Positions 52,796 through 64,000 of a DNA stretch of 64,000 nt are shown here, in pieces (position 1 is the stretch's first letter; every line of letters starts with the position of its first letter). The notes under the pieces were generated by a model, which saw nothing but the letters and a program-made list of their open reading frames with translations, was not told the origin of the DNA and did no database searches. Made by a program: the position numbers and the translations under genes. The stretch comes from Orychophragmus violaceus (lineage: Eukaryota > Streptophyta > Magnoliopsida > Brassicales > Brassicaceae), in the NCBI GenBank assembly GCA_030180135.1, contig CM058232.1, positions 97,948,630 through 98,012,629 on the forward strand. Reading direction: 5' to 3'.

Positions 52796-53650
52796 ATGTC
52801 TATGACTACTTTCTCGTTGCGATCCGTCCTTGAGAAGGACAAGTTAAATGGATCCAACTTCCTGGATTGGTATCGGAATTTGAGATTAATCCTCAAGCAG
52901 GAGAGCAAGGACTATGTCCTTGAGAAAGCTCTTCCAGAAAGGCTTGGGACCAATCGCTCGCGTGCAGTATATAATGCTTGGAATAAGCATTATATTGATG
53001 TGGTAGATGTGCGTGGTCTGATGTTGGCTACCATGAACTCGGACTTGAAGAGTCAATACGAGAACGTGGAGTCGCCAATAGAGATGATCACCAGCCTGAA
53101 ACTGAAGTTTCAGGATCTGGCACGAGTTGAGAGATTCCAGATGGTGAAGTCTCTCACTGGGTGTAAGCTACCAGAGGATGCTCCAGTAAGTCCTCATGTC
53201 ATTAAAATGATGGGTTACATTGATAACCTGGGGAGACTGGATTGTCCTGTCAGCTTGGAGTTGGCAACTGACATCATTCTGCAGTCACTGCCGTCAAGTT
53301 ATGATAAGTTCATAAAGAACTATATCAAGAAAGGCTTGACGAAGACGTTGACTGAGCTGCATGGCATGCTCAAGACAGCAGAGCAAAACATCAAAAAGGG
53401 TAAAAGATTTGAGAAATCTTGTTTAGACAAGGGTGATGGCAAGGCCGTTCAGATTTGGAATCGGGATAAACCTGTGTCATCTTTTAAGCCCAAGTCAGGC
53501 CCATCTGATGTTGATAAATGCTGCTACTGTAAAGAGTTTGGGCATTGGAAGAGAAATTGCATTAAATTCTTGGAAGATTCACAAGAGATGGAGAAGATGT
53601 ATGGTACTTCTTCTTCAGGTATTGTGTTATTGTTTCAAGTTCTACGTTAG
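52796..53650 (+). CDS. Copia-3 gag
   Basis: 284 codons from ATG 52796 (MSMTTFSLRSVLEKDKLNGSNFL). UBN2-like capsid region, a linker, and a CCHC knuckle (CCYCKEFGHWKRNC). The frame ends in IVLLFQVLR, where the protease should begin; the motif DTSCG is visible just after, in another frame. Very close to Copia-4 gag (61793-62503) and clearly related to Copia-1 gag. Confidence 0.85.
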   Translation: MSMTTFSLRSVLEKDKLNGSNFLDWYRNLRLILKQESKDYVLEKALPERLGTNRSRAVYNAWNKHYIDVVDVRGLMLATMNSDLKSQYENVESPIEMITSLKLKFQDLARVERFQMVKSLTGCKLPEDAPVSPHVIKMMGYIDNLGRLDCPVSLELATDIILQSLPSSYDKFIKNYIKKGLTKTLTELHGMLKTAEQNIKKGKRFEKSCLDKGDGKAVQIWNRDKPVSSFKPKSGPSDVDKCCYCKEFGHWKRNCIKFLEDSQEMEKMYGTSSSGIVLLFQVLR

Positions 53651-56040
53651 TATTGGATACTAGTTGTGGTACTGATATTTTTGAAATATGCAGGACATAA
53701 GCGACAGTAGAACGTTGAAGAGAGGACAAGTGGAACTGTGTGTCTGGTATGAAGCAATGGTTGCTACATGAGCCGTAGAGATTCTCCACTTGTAGGAGCC
53801 TTTCATACTTGGTTTTAGAAATTAAGTAATTGCTACTATGTATCTGCCTTGTGCAGAGATGTCTTTCATATTCTTGTAAGAATTTGGATGTTTTTCATTT
53901 TGATAAAAGACAAGTTTTGTTCTTTAAATCTAAATGAAATATTCTATGGTAGCACCCCGTTTAGAATGGGTTTTATATCTTAAACCAATGTACGCTTGTA
54001 CATATAACATAAATGCCAAACACTTTAAGTCTGATGACTTGAAGTCGATTTTTCCTTGGCACAGTCGTTTTGACCACATAGAGTGAAGCGAATTCAAGAG
54101 TTCCATAGCTTTTGGGCTCATTTGATTATAAATCATTTGAGACATGAATTCTGCTTACTGGGCCAAATGACTAAGGCCTTTTAGCAGAGCTAAAAGAAAA
54201 CGGGCCAGAGGCTTATTGGGCCTTACACGTACTGATGTATGCTGACCGATGAGCATTAGTGCTAGAGGAAATCTTCTGTACTTCTTTACCTCATTGATGG
54301 CATCAATAAGTATGGATGTGTTCATTTGATGAGACACGAGTAGGAATCCCTTGAGGAGTTCCAAGATGAAGTGAAGAACCGATTTGACAGAAGTATTGAG
54401 ATTCTCGATTAGATCGCGGAGGAAAATACTTGAGTCGAGAATTGGGTGATCATCTGACAGAATGAATCGGATCTTATTAGATATGCTCCGATTAATGATG
54501 AGTCACAGGAATCTTCCATAATCATTTAAAAATACATTCTAAAATGTCTGTCTTTGCGCAGAAAAGGGTTTCAATCAGAATCAATTGAAAGACACCACAT
54601 TGGATGTGGACTGGAAGTTTTTCAAGTAAGTTGTTTCTGATGATTTGGGGATGATAGCTAATAAGCTTGAACCCAAATCTGATAAGTGCTACCTCGCTGG
54701 TTTTCCCAAGGAAACCGAGGCTTACTACTTTCATAACCAATCCGAGAACAAAGATTTGTTGTTCGGAACTGTGTCTTTGAGAAAGATCGTACTTTCAAAA
54801 AGGAACAGTGGGAGTAAAAGTACACATCGAAGAAATTCGATAAACACAGGAAGCTGCTCAACCTGTTGAGGGAGAGCAACGGTGAGATCTACAAAGTGAT
54901 GTAGGATCTACACCTGTGGAGCCTGAAATTCGCAGATCCGAAAGGATCCGTCACTAACTCGAGAGTGATTTCTCGTAGCCGATTGTCGTGATCTGTTGAT
55001 CATTGAAAAGTGACGAGCATGCGAAATTCAAAGAAGCGATGGTGAGCCCCAACTCCGAAAAATTGGCTGGGTATGCATGTTAGCTTCACCGATCCATTTC
55101 TGGATTAAAGCAAACATCTTGGAGTTGGAATCAACATTCTGATAATGTGGTCAAGAGTTTTGACTTGATCAGAATAGAAATGAAACCATGCGTTTACAAG
55201 AAGACTAGTGCGAGCGTAATTGCAATTCTCAGACCGTATGTACGTAATGTACTTAATCTCATAAACGACGTTCCGACGCTAAAGTCTTGTCAAGATTTGG
55301 GTCGGAAGTCAAAATAAAAGATGGACATGGGAGAAGGCCGTAAAGTTCTTGGAATAAGGATCCATTGGAATGGATCAGAAAGGTTAATTGGATCATGTCA
55401 AAATCCTTATGTTGATAAGGTATTGGACAGTTCATATGTGCTTAATTCCAAGAATGGCTTCATACCAAATGTCTTATGGCAATAATCTAAGCGAGATGAA
55501 GTGTCTTGGACACTGGCTGAGCAAGCAACAATATTAGCAAGATGAAGTGTTTTTTGAACACCGGCTGAACTAGTATTAATGAGTGTGATTGCTTATGCTG
55601 CTGCAATAGATCCATCATAAATGCCATATTTTGCGCTCGTCTAGATGCAGCTAACGCATAGAGCATGACGAGAAAATACCAATATGTTCCGGTAATAGTC
55701 ACTGAACAGTTACCAGAAATATCCCAAGTGTTTGAGGAACTCTAAGGATAGGTTCGTGGTGAACTGATAAAGTGACGAACCAATTGAAAGTAGTTAGACG
55801 GACAAAGATGATTTCCGGTTCTACCTGGTTATGTCTCTTTGTCTGAATAGCGGTGCTATCTGTTGGAAAGGCTCCAAGCAGTGGACCATAGAATAGAGCT
55901 TTTATCTGAATGGCGGTGTGGTTTGTTTGAATTGTTTCAAGCAAGAACACCGCAGAGTCTCCCACAACCTAAGCACGAGATTTATTCTCTTGCTGTAGGT
56001 ATTAGATATCTGAAGAGATGATCTTGATTCTAGTGGGAGT
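53651..56040 (+). pseudogene. Copia-3 pol remnant, highly decayed
   Basis: Only short pieces of protease, integrase C-terminus (ANKLEPKSDKCYLAGFPKETEAYYFHNQSENKD near 54645) and RNase H-like sequence can be read, in changing frames, with large gaps. It cannot encode a polymerase. The protease region shares its damaged sequence with Copia-4 (see findings). Confidence 0.75.
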
Positions 56041-56849
56041 TATTTAGTTATGTTATGATCTTTACACAGACATGCTATGGCAAAGTTTGTGTAAGTTAAA
56101 ACTTACATCGGTATTATTTAATTATTGGATAATTAAGTAATGGTCCCAAAGTATTTTATGGTCATCATATAGGTCATCAAGTTGAGGACTTGATCATAAA
56201 ACCCTATAAGTAAAAGATGACATAAATTACGATTGTCCCTAGTCGAGGTTGTTGAAGTGGGACACCAATAACCGCGCGAGACTAGCATGTGAGGTGACTG
56301 TTGGACTAAGTTTCATGGAGTCAATGATATGATTATCACAGTCAATCACATAGATATATGTTGATGAACATATGATCGGACATGACCCGCTAATGAGAAC
56401 TCCACAGGATAGTTATATCAGTGTCATGGGAGGTTCTCATTACGACTATAGAGTATAGTCCTTAGACCTGAGTTCATCATGCTTTCTACCATATGAATTG
56501 ATACGCTTTGACCTTGTCAAACGTCGTTCCGTAACTGGCGGCTATAACGGCATTGCTTATACGTATCATGAAGTATGTGTAGAAACAGGGATGGAACAAG
56601 ATGGGATTTGTCCCTCCTGTAACAGGAGATAAATATCTCAGGGCCCATCGAAGATTTGATACTGAGAAAATGCATGGCCGTGCTCAAACGAGGTGATTGT
56701 CAGTCGTTTGTTATATCAGTATAGATCAGGAGTTCGATGAATATGATATTGGCTATAATAAGGATGACACAGTCTCTTGCCTTATGCCATATCGATATAT
56801 AGAGACGAAGGGATTATAGGAATAGGTGATTCCAGTACAAGTGGGAGAT
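56041..56849 (+). other. Copia-3 3' untranslated region
   Basis: Non-coding, ends with the polypurine tract GTACAAGTGGGAGAT. Its complement resembles the 3' UTRs of Copia-1, Copia-2 and Copia-4. Confidence 0.65.
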
Positions 56850-57584
56850 TGTTGGGATTATGCCCTGAAATCACATTGTACTTACTCTAGAGATAGTTGT
56901 ATTCTCGAGATCGGACAATTCATGTGATACTAGGTAGTCATAATGTTTTGCTAGAAACCGCTTATGACAAATGAGTTGTAACTCATTTCTGGTATCGTGT
57001 GAACCTACAGGGTCTCACACCTAAGCAAGTTGGATACACTTGGTATGGGATTGATCATTGGCATATGATCCGATCAATGTGTATTGGATACACATTGATA
57101 TCGTGTTTTAAGAGATGTGTCGATCGATGCCCTTGGTGCATCGATCAATACAAGATGTGTGTCGATCGACACCAATAGGTGTGTCGGTCGACACGAGGGC
57201 GAAACGAAACTGATGTTTCGGTTTACCTCGAGGTCAATATATAAATGAGTTTTATATTTTGACCTAGGTAAGCGTGCCGTCGCAGACATTTTTCCTTGAC
57301 AGAAAAACTGATCCTCTTTCTCCAGAAAACATAGAAATCCCAAGAGATCTGATTCCCGGCGCTAGCATCCCGGCGGATTCCAACTTGTGTGCATGTGGAT
57401 TACGATAGAGGCGCAGCGATTGAGGCGCTCCACAGATCTCGTATTACCTGATCATTCTTCCGCTGCAAATCTCCAGGTAATCACAAGGTCAGATCTATGA
57501 TTCAATTAACTAGACCCTAGATCCTAGGCTTCGGGAACCTGACAGCAATTCTGAATCGGGTAGAATTGGCTCCGAGTTCCTTCA
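56850..57584 (+). repeat. Copia-3 3' LTR
   Basis: 735 bp, same limits as its partner; the palindromic motifs at 57118-57195 are mostly kept. Confidence 0.92.
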
Positions 57585-57589
57585 TTATT

Positions 57590-57968
57590 AAGACCTAGAA
57601 TCACTCAAAACGGGCCGACTCGTTTAAGTCATAAAATCGAAACGTCTGTTTCGAATACCCGATCTGTGTCGACCGACACACATACTGTGTCGATCGACAC
57701 ACCACCACATACTCGATATTAATGTGTATCCAATACACATTAACATGATCATTACTATAATGATCATTCCCATATTTTAGCTTCCAGTTTGATTAGGTGT
57801 GTGACCCTATAGGATCATATAATACTGGCAGTAAGTCTACAACTTACAGATTGCAAGAGGCTTCTAGCAAAACATTGCAACAGCCCAGTATTATACGAAT
57901 GTCTGATCTCGACACACAACTATCATCAGGAGTGAGTACAAGTGTGCTTTCAGGACACTATCCCAACA
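57590..57968 (-). repeat. Copia-4 3' LTR, proximal fragment
   Basis: Continues the LTR after Copia-3 and contains GTGTCGACCGACAC and GTGTCGATCGACAC at 57666-57702. Ends CCAACA next to the polypurine tract. Confidence 0.75.
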
Positions 57969-58800
57969 ATCTCCCACTTGTACTGGAATCATCAATTCTT
58001 ATAATCCTTTTGTCTCTATATCTCGATTTGGCATAAGGCAAGATTAGTGTCATCCTTATTTAAGCCAACATCGTGTTTATCGAACTCCTGATCTTATACT
58101 GAACAATACAAACAACTGAACTACAGTTCGTTTGAGTGCGGCCACACATTTTCTCAGTATCAAATCTTCGATAGGCCCTGAGATATTTATCTCTCGTTAT
58201 TCAGGAGGGACAAATCCCATCTTGTTTCATCCCTGTTTCTATACACACTTCATGATACACCTGAACAATGCCGTTATAGCCGCCAGTTACGGGTCGACGT
58301 TTGACAAGGTCAAAGTGTACCAATTCATATGCAAGAAAGCATGATGAACTCAGGTCTAAGGACTATACTCTATAGTTGCAATGAGAATCTCTTATGACAC
58401 AGATATAACTATCTTGTAGACTTCTCATTAGCGGGTCATGTCCGATCATATGTTCACCAACATATATCTACGTGACTGACTTTGATATTCATATCATTGA
58501 CTCCATGAAACTTAGTCAACTGTCACCTCACAAGCTAGTCTCTCGCAGTTGTCAGTGTCCCACTTTGACAACCTCGACTAGGGACAAATCATAATTTATA
58601 TCATCTATAACTTATAGAGTTTCATGATCAAGTCCTCAACTTGATGACCTATAATATGACATAAGCTTATTTTGGGACCATTATTTAGATCACAATAAAT
58701 AATGCTGAAATCAAATTTCATTAAACATATCCAAAAGTATGTTTACAAGAACATCTTATTATAACTAAAATAAAACTTAAAACTCCCACTAGAATCAAGA

Positions 58801-59619
58801 TTACATCTTAAGATCTCTAATGCCCACATCAGTAGTATGGAACTCATGCTTGGGCCTTGGGAGTGGCTTAGTCAGAGGATCAGCGACATTCTCGTCTGTC
58901 GAAACTCGACTGATCTTCACTTCTCCTCTATTGACGATATCACGAATCAGGTGATATCTCCTCTCTATGTGTTTGGACTTCTGGTGTGACCTGGGTTCTT
59001 TCGCCTGAGCTATGGCTCCATTGTTATCACAAAACAAAGCCACTGGCTCCAAGATACTAGGAACCACACCAAGTTCAGTCATGAACTTCTTGATCCAAAC
59101 AGCTTCCTTTGCCGCTTCTGAAGCAGCAACATATTCAGCTTCCGTCGTAGAATCAGCTACGGTATTCTGCTTAGAGCTCTTCCAGCTCACCGCACCGCCA
59201 TTTAGACAGAAGACATATCCAGATTGTGATCAGAAATCGTCTCTGTCCGTCTGAAAACTCGCATCTGTGAATCCATTCACCACAAGTTCTTCACTTCCTC
59301 CATATACCAAGAACTTATCTTTGGTGTGTCTCAAGTACTTGAAAATATTCTTGACTGCTGTCCAGTGATCTTCACCTGGATCAGATTGGTATCTACTCGT
59401 CATGCTTAACGCGTAAGCAACATCTGGACGAGTGCAGAGCATGGCATACATGATAGATCATATTGCAGAAGCATAAGGAATCCTATCCAAGCGCTCTCGC
59501 TCAGCATGTGTCGCCGGACACTGCTTCTTGCTGAGACTAATGCCATGAGACATCGGTATGAAGCCCTTCTTGGAATCATGCATCTTGAATCTGTGCAACA
59601 CCTTATCAATATAAGTGTC
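58801..59619 (-). pseudogene. Copia-4 RT C-terminus and RNase H, three stops
   Basis: Minus strand pol continues past a TAG near 59622 (Gln position), a TGA near 59457 (Gly position) and a TGA near 59230 (Arg position). It includes RNase H (NGFTDASFQTD, STTEAEYVAASEAAKEA, LFCDNNGA) and the conserved end VADPLTKPLPRPKHE, stop at 58801. Otherwise open. Confidence 0.8.
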
Positions 59620-61479
59620 CTAGCACAATCCAATCAGCCTGTTCGCTCTATCTCTGTAGATTCTGATTCCAAGGATGTACGCGGCTTCTACCATGTCTTT
59701 CATGGAAAAACAACTTCCGAGCCACGTCTTAACAGACTGATGCAACAGAACGTCATTGCCGAGAAGAAGTATGTCATCGACATACAATACGAGAAACACA
59801 ATTCCGCTCCCACTAGTCTTCTTGTACACACATGGTTCTTCTTCGTTCTTGATGAAACCAAATTGTTTTACTGCTTCATCAAAACGAAGATTCCAACTCC
59901 GTGATGCTTGCTTCAATCCATAAATGGATTTATGAAGCTTGCATACTTTCCCAGCATTCTTAGGATCTACAAAACCATCAGGCTGTGTCATATACACATC
60001 CTCTTCCAGAATTCCATTCAGGAAGGCGGTTTTGACATCCATCTGCCAAATCTCATAATCATAATAAGCGGCAGTTGCTAGAAGAATCCGAATGGATTTA
60101 AGCATGGCGACTAGGGAATAGGTTTCATCATAGTCAATACCATGAATTTGCTTGAAACCTTTAGCCACCAACCTAGCTTTGTAAATTTGTACATTACCAT
60201 CCACGTCAATCTTCTTCTTGAAGATCCATTTACACTCAATGGCTTTTGAACCATTAGGTAAATCGACCAAGGACCATACTTGGTTTTCTAACATGGATCC
60301 CATTTCGGATTTAGAGGCTCCAAGCCACTTTTCGGAGTCCGGGCCCATCATTGCTTCCGTGAAGGTCGCCGGTTCGTCACTTTCAATGATCATCAGATCA
60401 TTGGAATCGGTCACAAGAAATCCATAGTATCTCTCGGGTTCGTGACGAATCCTTCCGGATCTGCGAACTTCAGGCTCCACAGGCGTGGGCTCCACAGAAC
60501 TTTGTGGATCCAACTGCTGCTCTTCCTCAGCAGGTTGAGCAGTCTCCTGTGCATCTTGAATTTCTTCGAGATGTACTTTACTCCCACTATTTTTCTTAGA
60601 AAGAAATTCTCTCTCAAGAAAAGAACAGTCCCGAGCAACAAATACTTTGTTCTCAAATTGGTTGTAAAAGTAGTATGCCTTGGTTTCCCTAGGATAACCA
60701 ACGAAGTAGCATTTATCTGATTTGGGTGCGAGCTTATCAGAGATTAAAAGTTTGACATAAGCCTCACAACCCCAAATATTCAGGAAAGACAGACTTGGAA
60801 TATTCCCAGTCCACAATTCATGTGGTGTCTTTTCCACTGATTTAGATGGCACCCTATTTAGTGTAAACGCAGACGTTTCTAGAGCGTATCCCCAAAAGGA
60901 TAATGGAAGATTTGAATGACTCATCATAGACCGAACCATATCCAATAAGGTTCGATTCCTCCTCTCTGACACTCCATTCCATTGGGGTGTTCCGGGAGGA
61001 GTGAGTTGTGAAAAAATTCCACACTCGCTCAGATAGTCACTGAACTCTTGACTCAAGTATTCTCCTCCGCGATCCGACCGCAGAACTTTGATACTTTTGT
61101 CAAGTTGGTTTTGTACTTCATTCTTGAATTCCTTGAATCTATCAAAGGATTCTGACTTGTGTCTCATCAAATAGACGTAGCCATACCTACTGAAGTCATC
61201 AGTAAAGGTAATGAAGTACTTGTAATTTCCTCTGGCAACAGTGCTCATCGGCCCACATACATCAGTATGAATAAGGCTCAATAAGTCACTGGCCCTTTCA
61301 TTCGGTTTGTTGAAAGGGGCCCTAGCCATTTTGCCCATCAAGCAAGATTCGCATTTCTCACATGATTCAAAATCAAATGAGCCCATAAGCCCATTTCGAT
61401 GGAGTCTCTGAATGTGTTTCTCATTGATATGGCCCAAACGACAATGCCATAAGAAAGTTGGGTTTTCGTCATTTGACAT
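59620..61479 (-). CDS. Copia-4 integrase and reverse transcriptase
   Basis: 619 codons: integrase zinc site (LWHCRLGHINEKHI, CEKCESC), catalytic core (HTDVCGP, TFTDDFSRYGYVYLMRH, RSDRGGEYLSQEF), integrase C-terminus, linker (RRSGRIRHEPERYYGF), and RVT_2 (CKWIFKKKIDVDGNVQIYKARLVAKG, QMDVKTAFLNGILEEDVYM, YGLKQASRSWN) with the active site LVLYVDDILLLGND. This part is intact even though the neighbouring protease region is destroyed. Confidence 0.88.
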   Translation of the reverse strand: MSNDENPTFLWHCRLGHINEKHIQRLHRNGLMGSFDFESCEKCESCLMGKMARAPFNKPNERASDLLSLIHTDVCGPMSTVARGNYKYFITFTDDFSRYGYVYLMRHKSESFDRFKEFKNEVQNQLDKSIKVLRSDRGGEYLSQEFSDYLSECGIFSQLTPPGTPQWNGVSERRNRTLLDMVRSMMSHSNLPLSFWGYALETSAFTLNRVPSKSVEKTPHELWTGNIPSLSFLNIWGCEAYVKLLISDKLAPKSDKCYFVGYPRETKAYYFYNQFENKVFVARDCSFLEREFLSKKNSGSKVHLEEIQDAQETAQPAEEEQQLDPQSSVEPTPVEPEVRRSGRIRHEPERYYGFLVTDSNDLMIIESDEPATFTEAMMGPDSEKWLGASKSEMGSMLENQVWSLVDLPNGSKAIECKWIFKKKIDVDGNVQIYKARLVAKGFKQIHGIDYDETYSLVAMLKSIRILLATAAYYDYEIWQMDVKTAFLNGILEEDVYMTQPDGFVDPKNAGKVCKLHKSIYGLKQASRSWNLRFDEAVKQFGFIKNEEEPCVYKKTSGSGIVFLVLYVDDILLLGNDVLLHQSVKTWLGSCFSMKDMVEAAYILGIRIYRDRANRLIGLC

Positions 61480-61792
61480 AAACCGCTTTGTATTTATGTT
61501 ATATTCAAACTCACGCTGGTTTAAGACATAAACCCCATTCTAAACGGGGTGCTACCACAAAATATTTCATTAAGATCTAAAGAACAAAACTTGTCTTTTA
61601 TCAAAATGAAAAACATCCAAATTCTAACAAGAAAATGAAAGACATCTTTGCATATAGCAAGTACATGGTGGCAATTACTTAATTTCTAAAACCAAGCTTG
61701 AAAGGTTCCTACAAGTGGAGAATTTTACGGCTAATGCAGCAACCATTGCTTCATTCCAGACGCGCAGTTCCACTTGTCCTTTCTTCAACGTT
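61480..61792 (-). pseudogene. Copia-4 protease region, decayed
   Basis: No continuous frame. Aligns by eye with 53690-53975 of Copia-3 in the opposite orientation (shared blocks such as CTAAACCTTG-like and GAAAGACATCTTTGCA), showing the same loss of the protease. Confidence 0.65.
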
Positions 61793-62591
61793 CTACTGTT
61801 GCGTAGGTCCTGCATATTTCAAAAATATCAGTACCACAACTAGTATCCAATACTCACGTAGAACTTGAAATAATAACACAATACCTGAAGAAGAAGTCTC
61901 ATACATCTTCTCCATCTCTTGTGAATCTTCCAAGAATTTAATGCAATTTCTCTTCCAATGCCCAAACTCATTACAGTAGCAGCATTTACCAACATCAGAT
62001 GGGCCTGACTTGGGCTTAAAAGATGACACAGGCTTGTCCTGATTCCAAATCTGAACAGCCTTGCCTCCACCCTTGTTTATACAAGATTTCTCAAATCTTT
62101 TACCCTTTATGATGTTTTGCTCTGCTGTCTTGAGCATGCCATGCAGCTCAGTCAACGTCTTCGTCAAGCCTTTCTTGATATAGCTATTTATAAACTTATC
62201 ATAGCTTGACGGCAGTGACTGCAAAATGATCTCAGTAGCCAACTCTAGACTAACAGGATAATCCAGTTTCCCCAGGTTATCAATGTAACCCATCATTTTA
62301 ATGACATGAGGACTCACTGGAGCATCCTTTGGTAGCTTGCACCGAATGAGAGACTTAACCGTCTGGTATCTCTCAACTCGTGCATGTTCTTGAAACATCA
62401 GTTTCAGACTGGTGATCATCTCTATTGGCGACTCCACGTTCTCGTATTGACTCTTCAAGTCTGAGTTCATGGTAGACAACATCAGACCACACACATCTAC
62501 CACATCAATATAATGCTTATTCCAAGCATCATATACTGCATGCGAGACATTGGTCCCAAGCTTCTCGGGGAGAACTCTTGAAAGGACATAT
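61793..62591 (-). CDS. Copia-4 gag, N-terminus cut off
   Basis: Frame of 236 codons (61793-62503; VDVCGLMLSTMNSDLKSQYENVESPIEM onward) with CCHC knuckle CCYCNEFGHWKRNC. Recognisable gag sequence continues to 62591 (PEKLGTNVSHAVYDA-like), where the Athila-like LTR begins; the first ~45 codons are missing. Product would be the capsid/nucleocapsid protein. Confidence 0.75.
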
Positions 62592-63801
62592 TTGATATAT
62601 CATGGTTTTTACCGGTTTTATGCCATGATATAGTTGTGTTTTTAGTGTCTTTTGTGTTCTTTTAGAGTCTTTTACAGGTATAATCAGGTTTGGAGCTGAA
62701 TTGGAGATAATGGAGCATTTTGGAGATTTTTGGAGTGTTTGGCCGAGAGATAGAGTTCACTGTCTGAAACAGAGAAAGGTGTCGATCGTTGCACACCTGC
62801 AACGGTCGATGCACCAGCGAGATGGGCCAAAAACTCGGCGGTTTAGAAGAATCAAGATATTGCACTTTGATCCAGAAGTTCCTGATATTTACAAAGAAGC
62901 CCCTGGCCGAGATTATACCTATATAATCAAGTTTTAGTTGTTTTTATTAGATACGCTTTACATTACGCTTTCATAATTAAGAGCAGAGGATTTTTAGAGC
63001 TTTTGGGGCTGATCTGAACCTTTACTTCATCTGTATTTGGAGAAGATTTCAAACCCCTTTTACTCTTATTCTTTTATGCAATTTATTCATCATATGATTA
63101 TGTTTTTATTATCTATGTCTGAGTAGATTCCTAGTTAGGTTTAGGGTTTCTCACATAGGATTTCATGACTTGCTAGACTTGTTCAATTTCAGTTAAGGAT
63201 TCAAACTATATCTGTTCTTCAATTTAATTGTGCTTAAAGCTAGTTCTAACCTGATCAATTAGAATCTAGATCTTAGGTTGCTAAATACGTCACGGAAGTG
63301 GGGTTTAGGAATCTGAACTAATTAAATTGGGCAATTAGACTATTCGCAAACGGAAGTTTGGTTTAGGATAATTGTGAACATATCAAACTTGGGATTAATG
63401 CTAGTTTAATCTGTTAGTTCTCGCAAACGAAAGTTTGGTTTGCTGCACTTAGACTTAGAGAGTTATCGCAAAGGAATTTGGTTAATTCTATATCTGTGTT
63501 TTGAGTTCTAGAACTGTGCTTAATTAGATCCTTGCTGAATGAACTGTCTGCTTGTCAGATTTCCTGAGAATGCCCTAGACTTAGCGCTTTTAATTACTTG
63601 CTTTCACAACCAACAATCTCTGCTACTGATTTACTTTCTCGCACCTCTTTTAATTCAATTACATTGCTTTCTTCCTAGTTAAATTCCTGTTCTTGAGCTA
63701 TTGAATACCGGAGTCTCTGTGGATTTCGATACCCTATATACTACATTGATATTGCTGTGCACTTGCAGTTTAGTATAGGGATTAAAACTCTGAGCCTATC
63801 A
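62592..63801 (+). repeat. Athila-like 5' LTR
   Basis: 1210 bp. Its start forms an inverted repeat (ATATCATGG ... CCATGATAT) in the first ~45 bp. At 62779-62814 it holds an inverted repeat of the TCGATCGTTGCA type. A short plus-strand frame at 62701-62937 crosses that repeat but has no domain. Confidence 0.75.
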
Positions 63802-64000
63802 AGTTTTTGGCGCCGTTGCCGGGGACTCTTTAAGTCTTCGATAGCTTCGAGCTTAGGGTTTTACTAGGATTTTTCGTTTTCTTTTCGTTTTTATTTTTGT
63901 TTTATTTAGTTACTGACTTTCTCGGTTTTTCTCTCTGTCGCAGGTACCGATTTCGCCTTGCGTCGATCGTTGCATCCCTTGCGTCGATCGTCACTAGGCG
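62592..64000 (+). mobile_element. Athila/Tat-like Gypsy element, 5' LTR and leader only
   Basis: An LTR from TGATATATCA (62592) to CCTATCA (63801), with short inverted ends TGATA/TATCA, is followed by TGGCGCCGTTGCCGGGGA (63808-63825), the primer site typical of Athila/Tat Gypsy elements. It inserts into Copia-4 gag. The element continues beyond the window, so no coding part is visible. Confidence 0.8.

Larger units (their letters stand above)
50581..57584 (+). mobile_element. Copia-3 LTR retrotransposon, nested in the Copia-4 LTR
   Basis: Two 735-bp LTRs (50581-51315, 56850-57584) start TGTTGGGATT and end TTCA, and are flanked by TTATT (50576-50580, 57585-57589). The primer site TAGTATCAGAGCC follows at 51317 and the polypurine tract GTACAAGTGGGAGAT precedes 56850, so it reads on the plus strand. 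By eye about 18 substitutions and two indels separate the LTRs (about 2.5%). Gag is nearly open, but pol is shattered far beyond that level of divergence. Confidence 0.93.
50329..62591 (-). mobile_element. Copia-4 LTR retrotransposon, interrupted twice
   Basis: Minus strand. Its 3' LTR is split by Copia-3: 50329-50580 plus 57590-57968 (ends ATCCCAACA). A polypurine tract complement (ATCTCCCACTTGTACTGG) follows at 57969. Pol and gag run from 58801 to 62591, where an Athila-like LTR cuts gag. The LTR lacks its first ~55 bp relative to the Copia-1 LTR, and no flanking duplication is seen at 50328. The 5' LTR and leader would lie beyond the Athila-like element, outside this window. Confidence 0.8.

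Noticed and set aside
62701..62937. Plus-strand 78-codon frame in the Athila-like LTR
   Set aside because: Lies wholly within an LTR, crosses an inverted repeat, and has no recognisable domain.

Overview
The window is nuclear DNA of a flowering plant, almost certainly a Brassicaceae species. The evidence is one interrupted, plastid-targeted histidinol-phosphate aminotransferase gene of the HISN6 type, very close to its Arabidopsis counterpart, set in nested transposable elements with plant-type LTRs, tRNA-Met and Athila-type primer sites, a VANDAL-like Mutator element, and tRNA-derived and poly(A)-tailed short retroposons. I see no bacterial operons, CRISPR arrays, rRNA genes or organellar genes.

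Left block (1-24,012). A Copia-type gag fragment (33-944, minus) is followed by one large Mutator-like element at 1,079-24,003. Its ends begin GARACA, it has imperfect TIRs, and a perfect 9-bp target duplication ATAAATAGC flanks it. Removing two later Copia insertions (each with a perfect 5-bp duplication: GATTG, GTTCC) leaves an element of about 8.0 kb with three genes: a transposase (vanA-like, open), a small GRF-zinc-finger/coiled-coil gene (vanB-like, cut by Copia-1), and a DUF1985 gene on the opposite strand (vanC-like, broken by a frameshift, a stop and Copia-2). Its introns and intergenic DNA carry dense copies of YAGTATTAY, the motif bound by the VANC anti-silencing proteins of Arabidopsis VANDAL transposons. 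This is the most interesting system in the window.

Middle block (24,013-35,050). HISN6 (25,525-27,266, seven coding exons plus a 5'-UTR intron) is the only ordinary host gene. Three non-coding poly(A)-ended retroposons (Sadhu-like) with target duplications lie around it. They are followed by a long AT-rich tract with a tRNA-derived SINE, telomere-like repeats, a CACTA terminus and an (AT)n microsatellite.

Right block (35,050-64,000). A decayed hAT transposon (minus) is split by a gag-only Gypsy element (36,988-40,144, duplication GCCAT). Next is a decayed Sirevirus-type Copia element (plus) with an extra ORF after pol that resembles the Sirevirus env-like gene. Its 3' side is cut by Copia-4 (minus). 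Copia-4 is itself split by Copia-3 (plus, 50,581-57,584, duplication TTATT) in its LTR and by the LTR of an Athila-like Gypsy element (62,592 onward) in its gag.

Copia-1, Copia-3, Copia-4 and the Athila-like LTR all carry repeats of a palindrome centred on TCGATCGA (typically GTGTCGATCGACAC). This cis structure is not explained by coding content.
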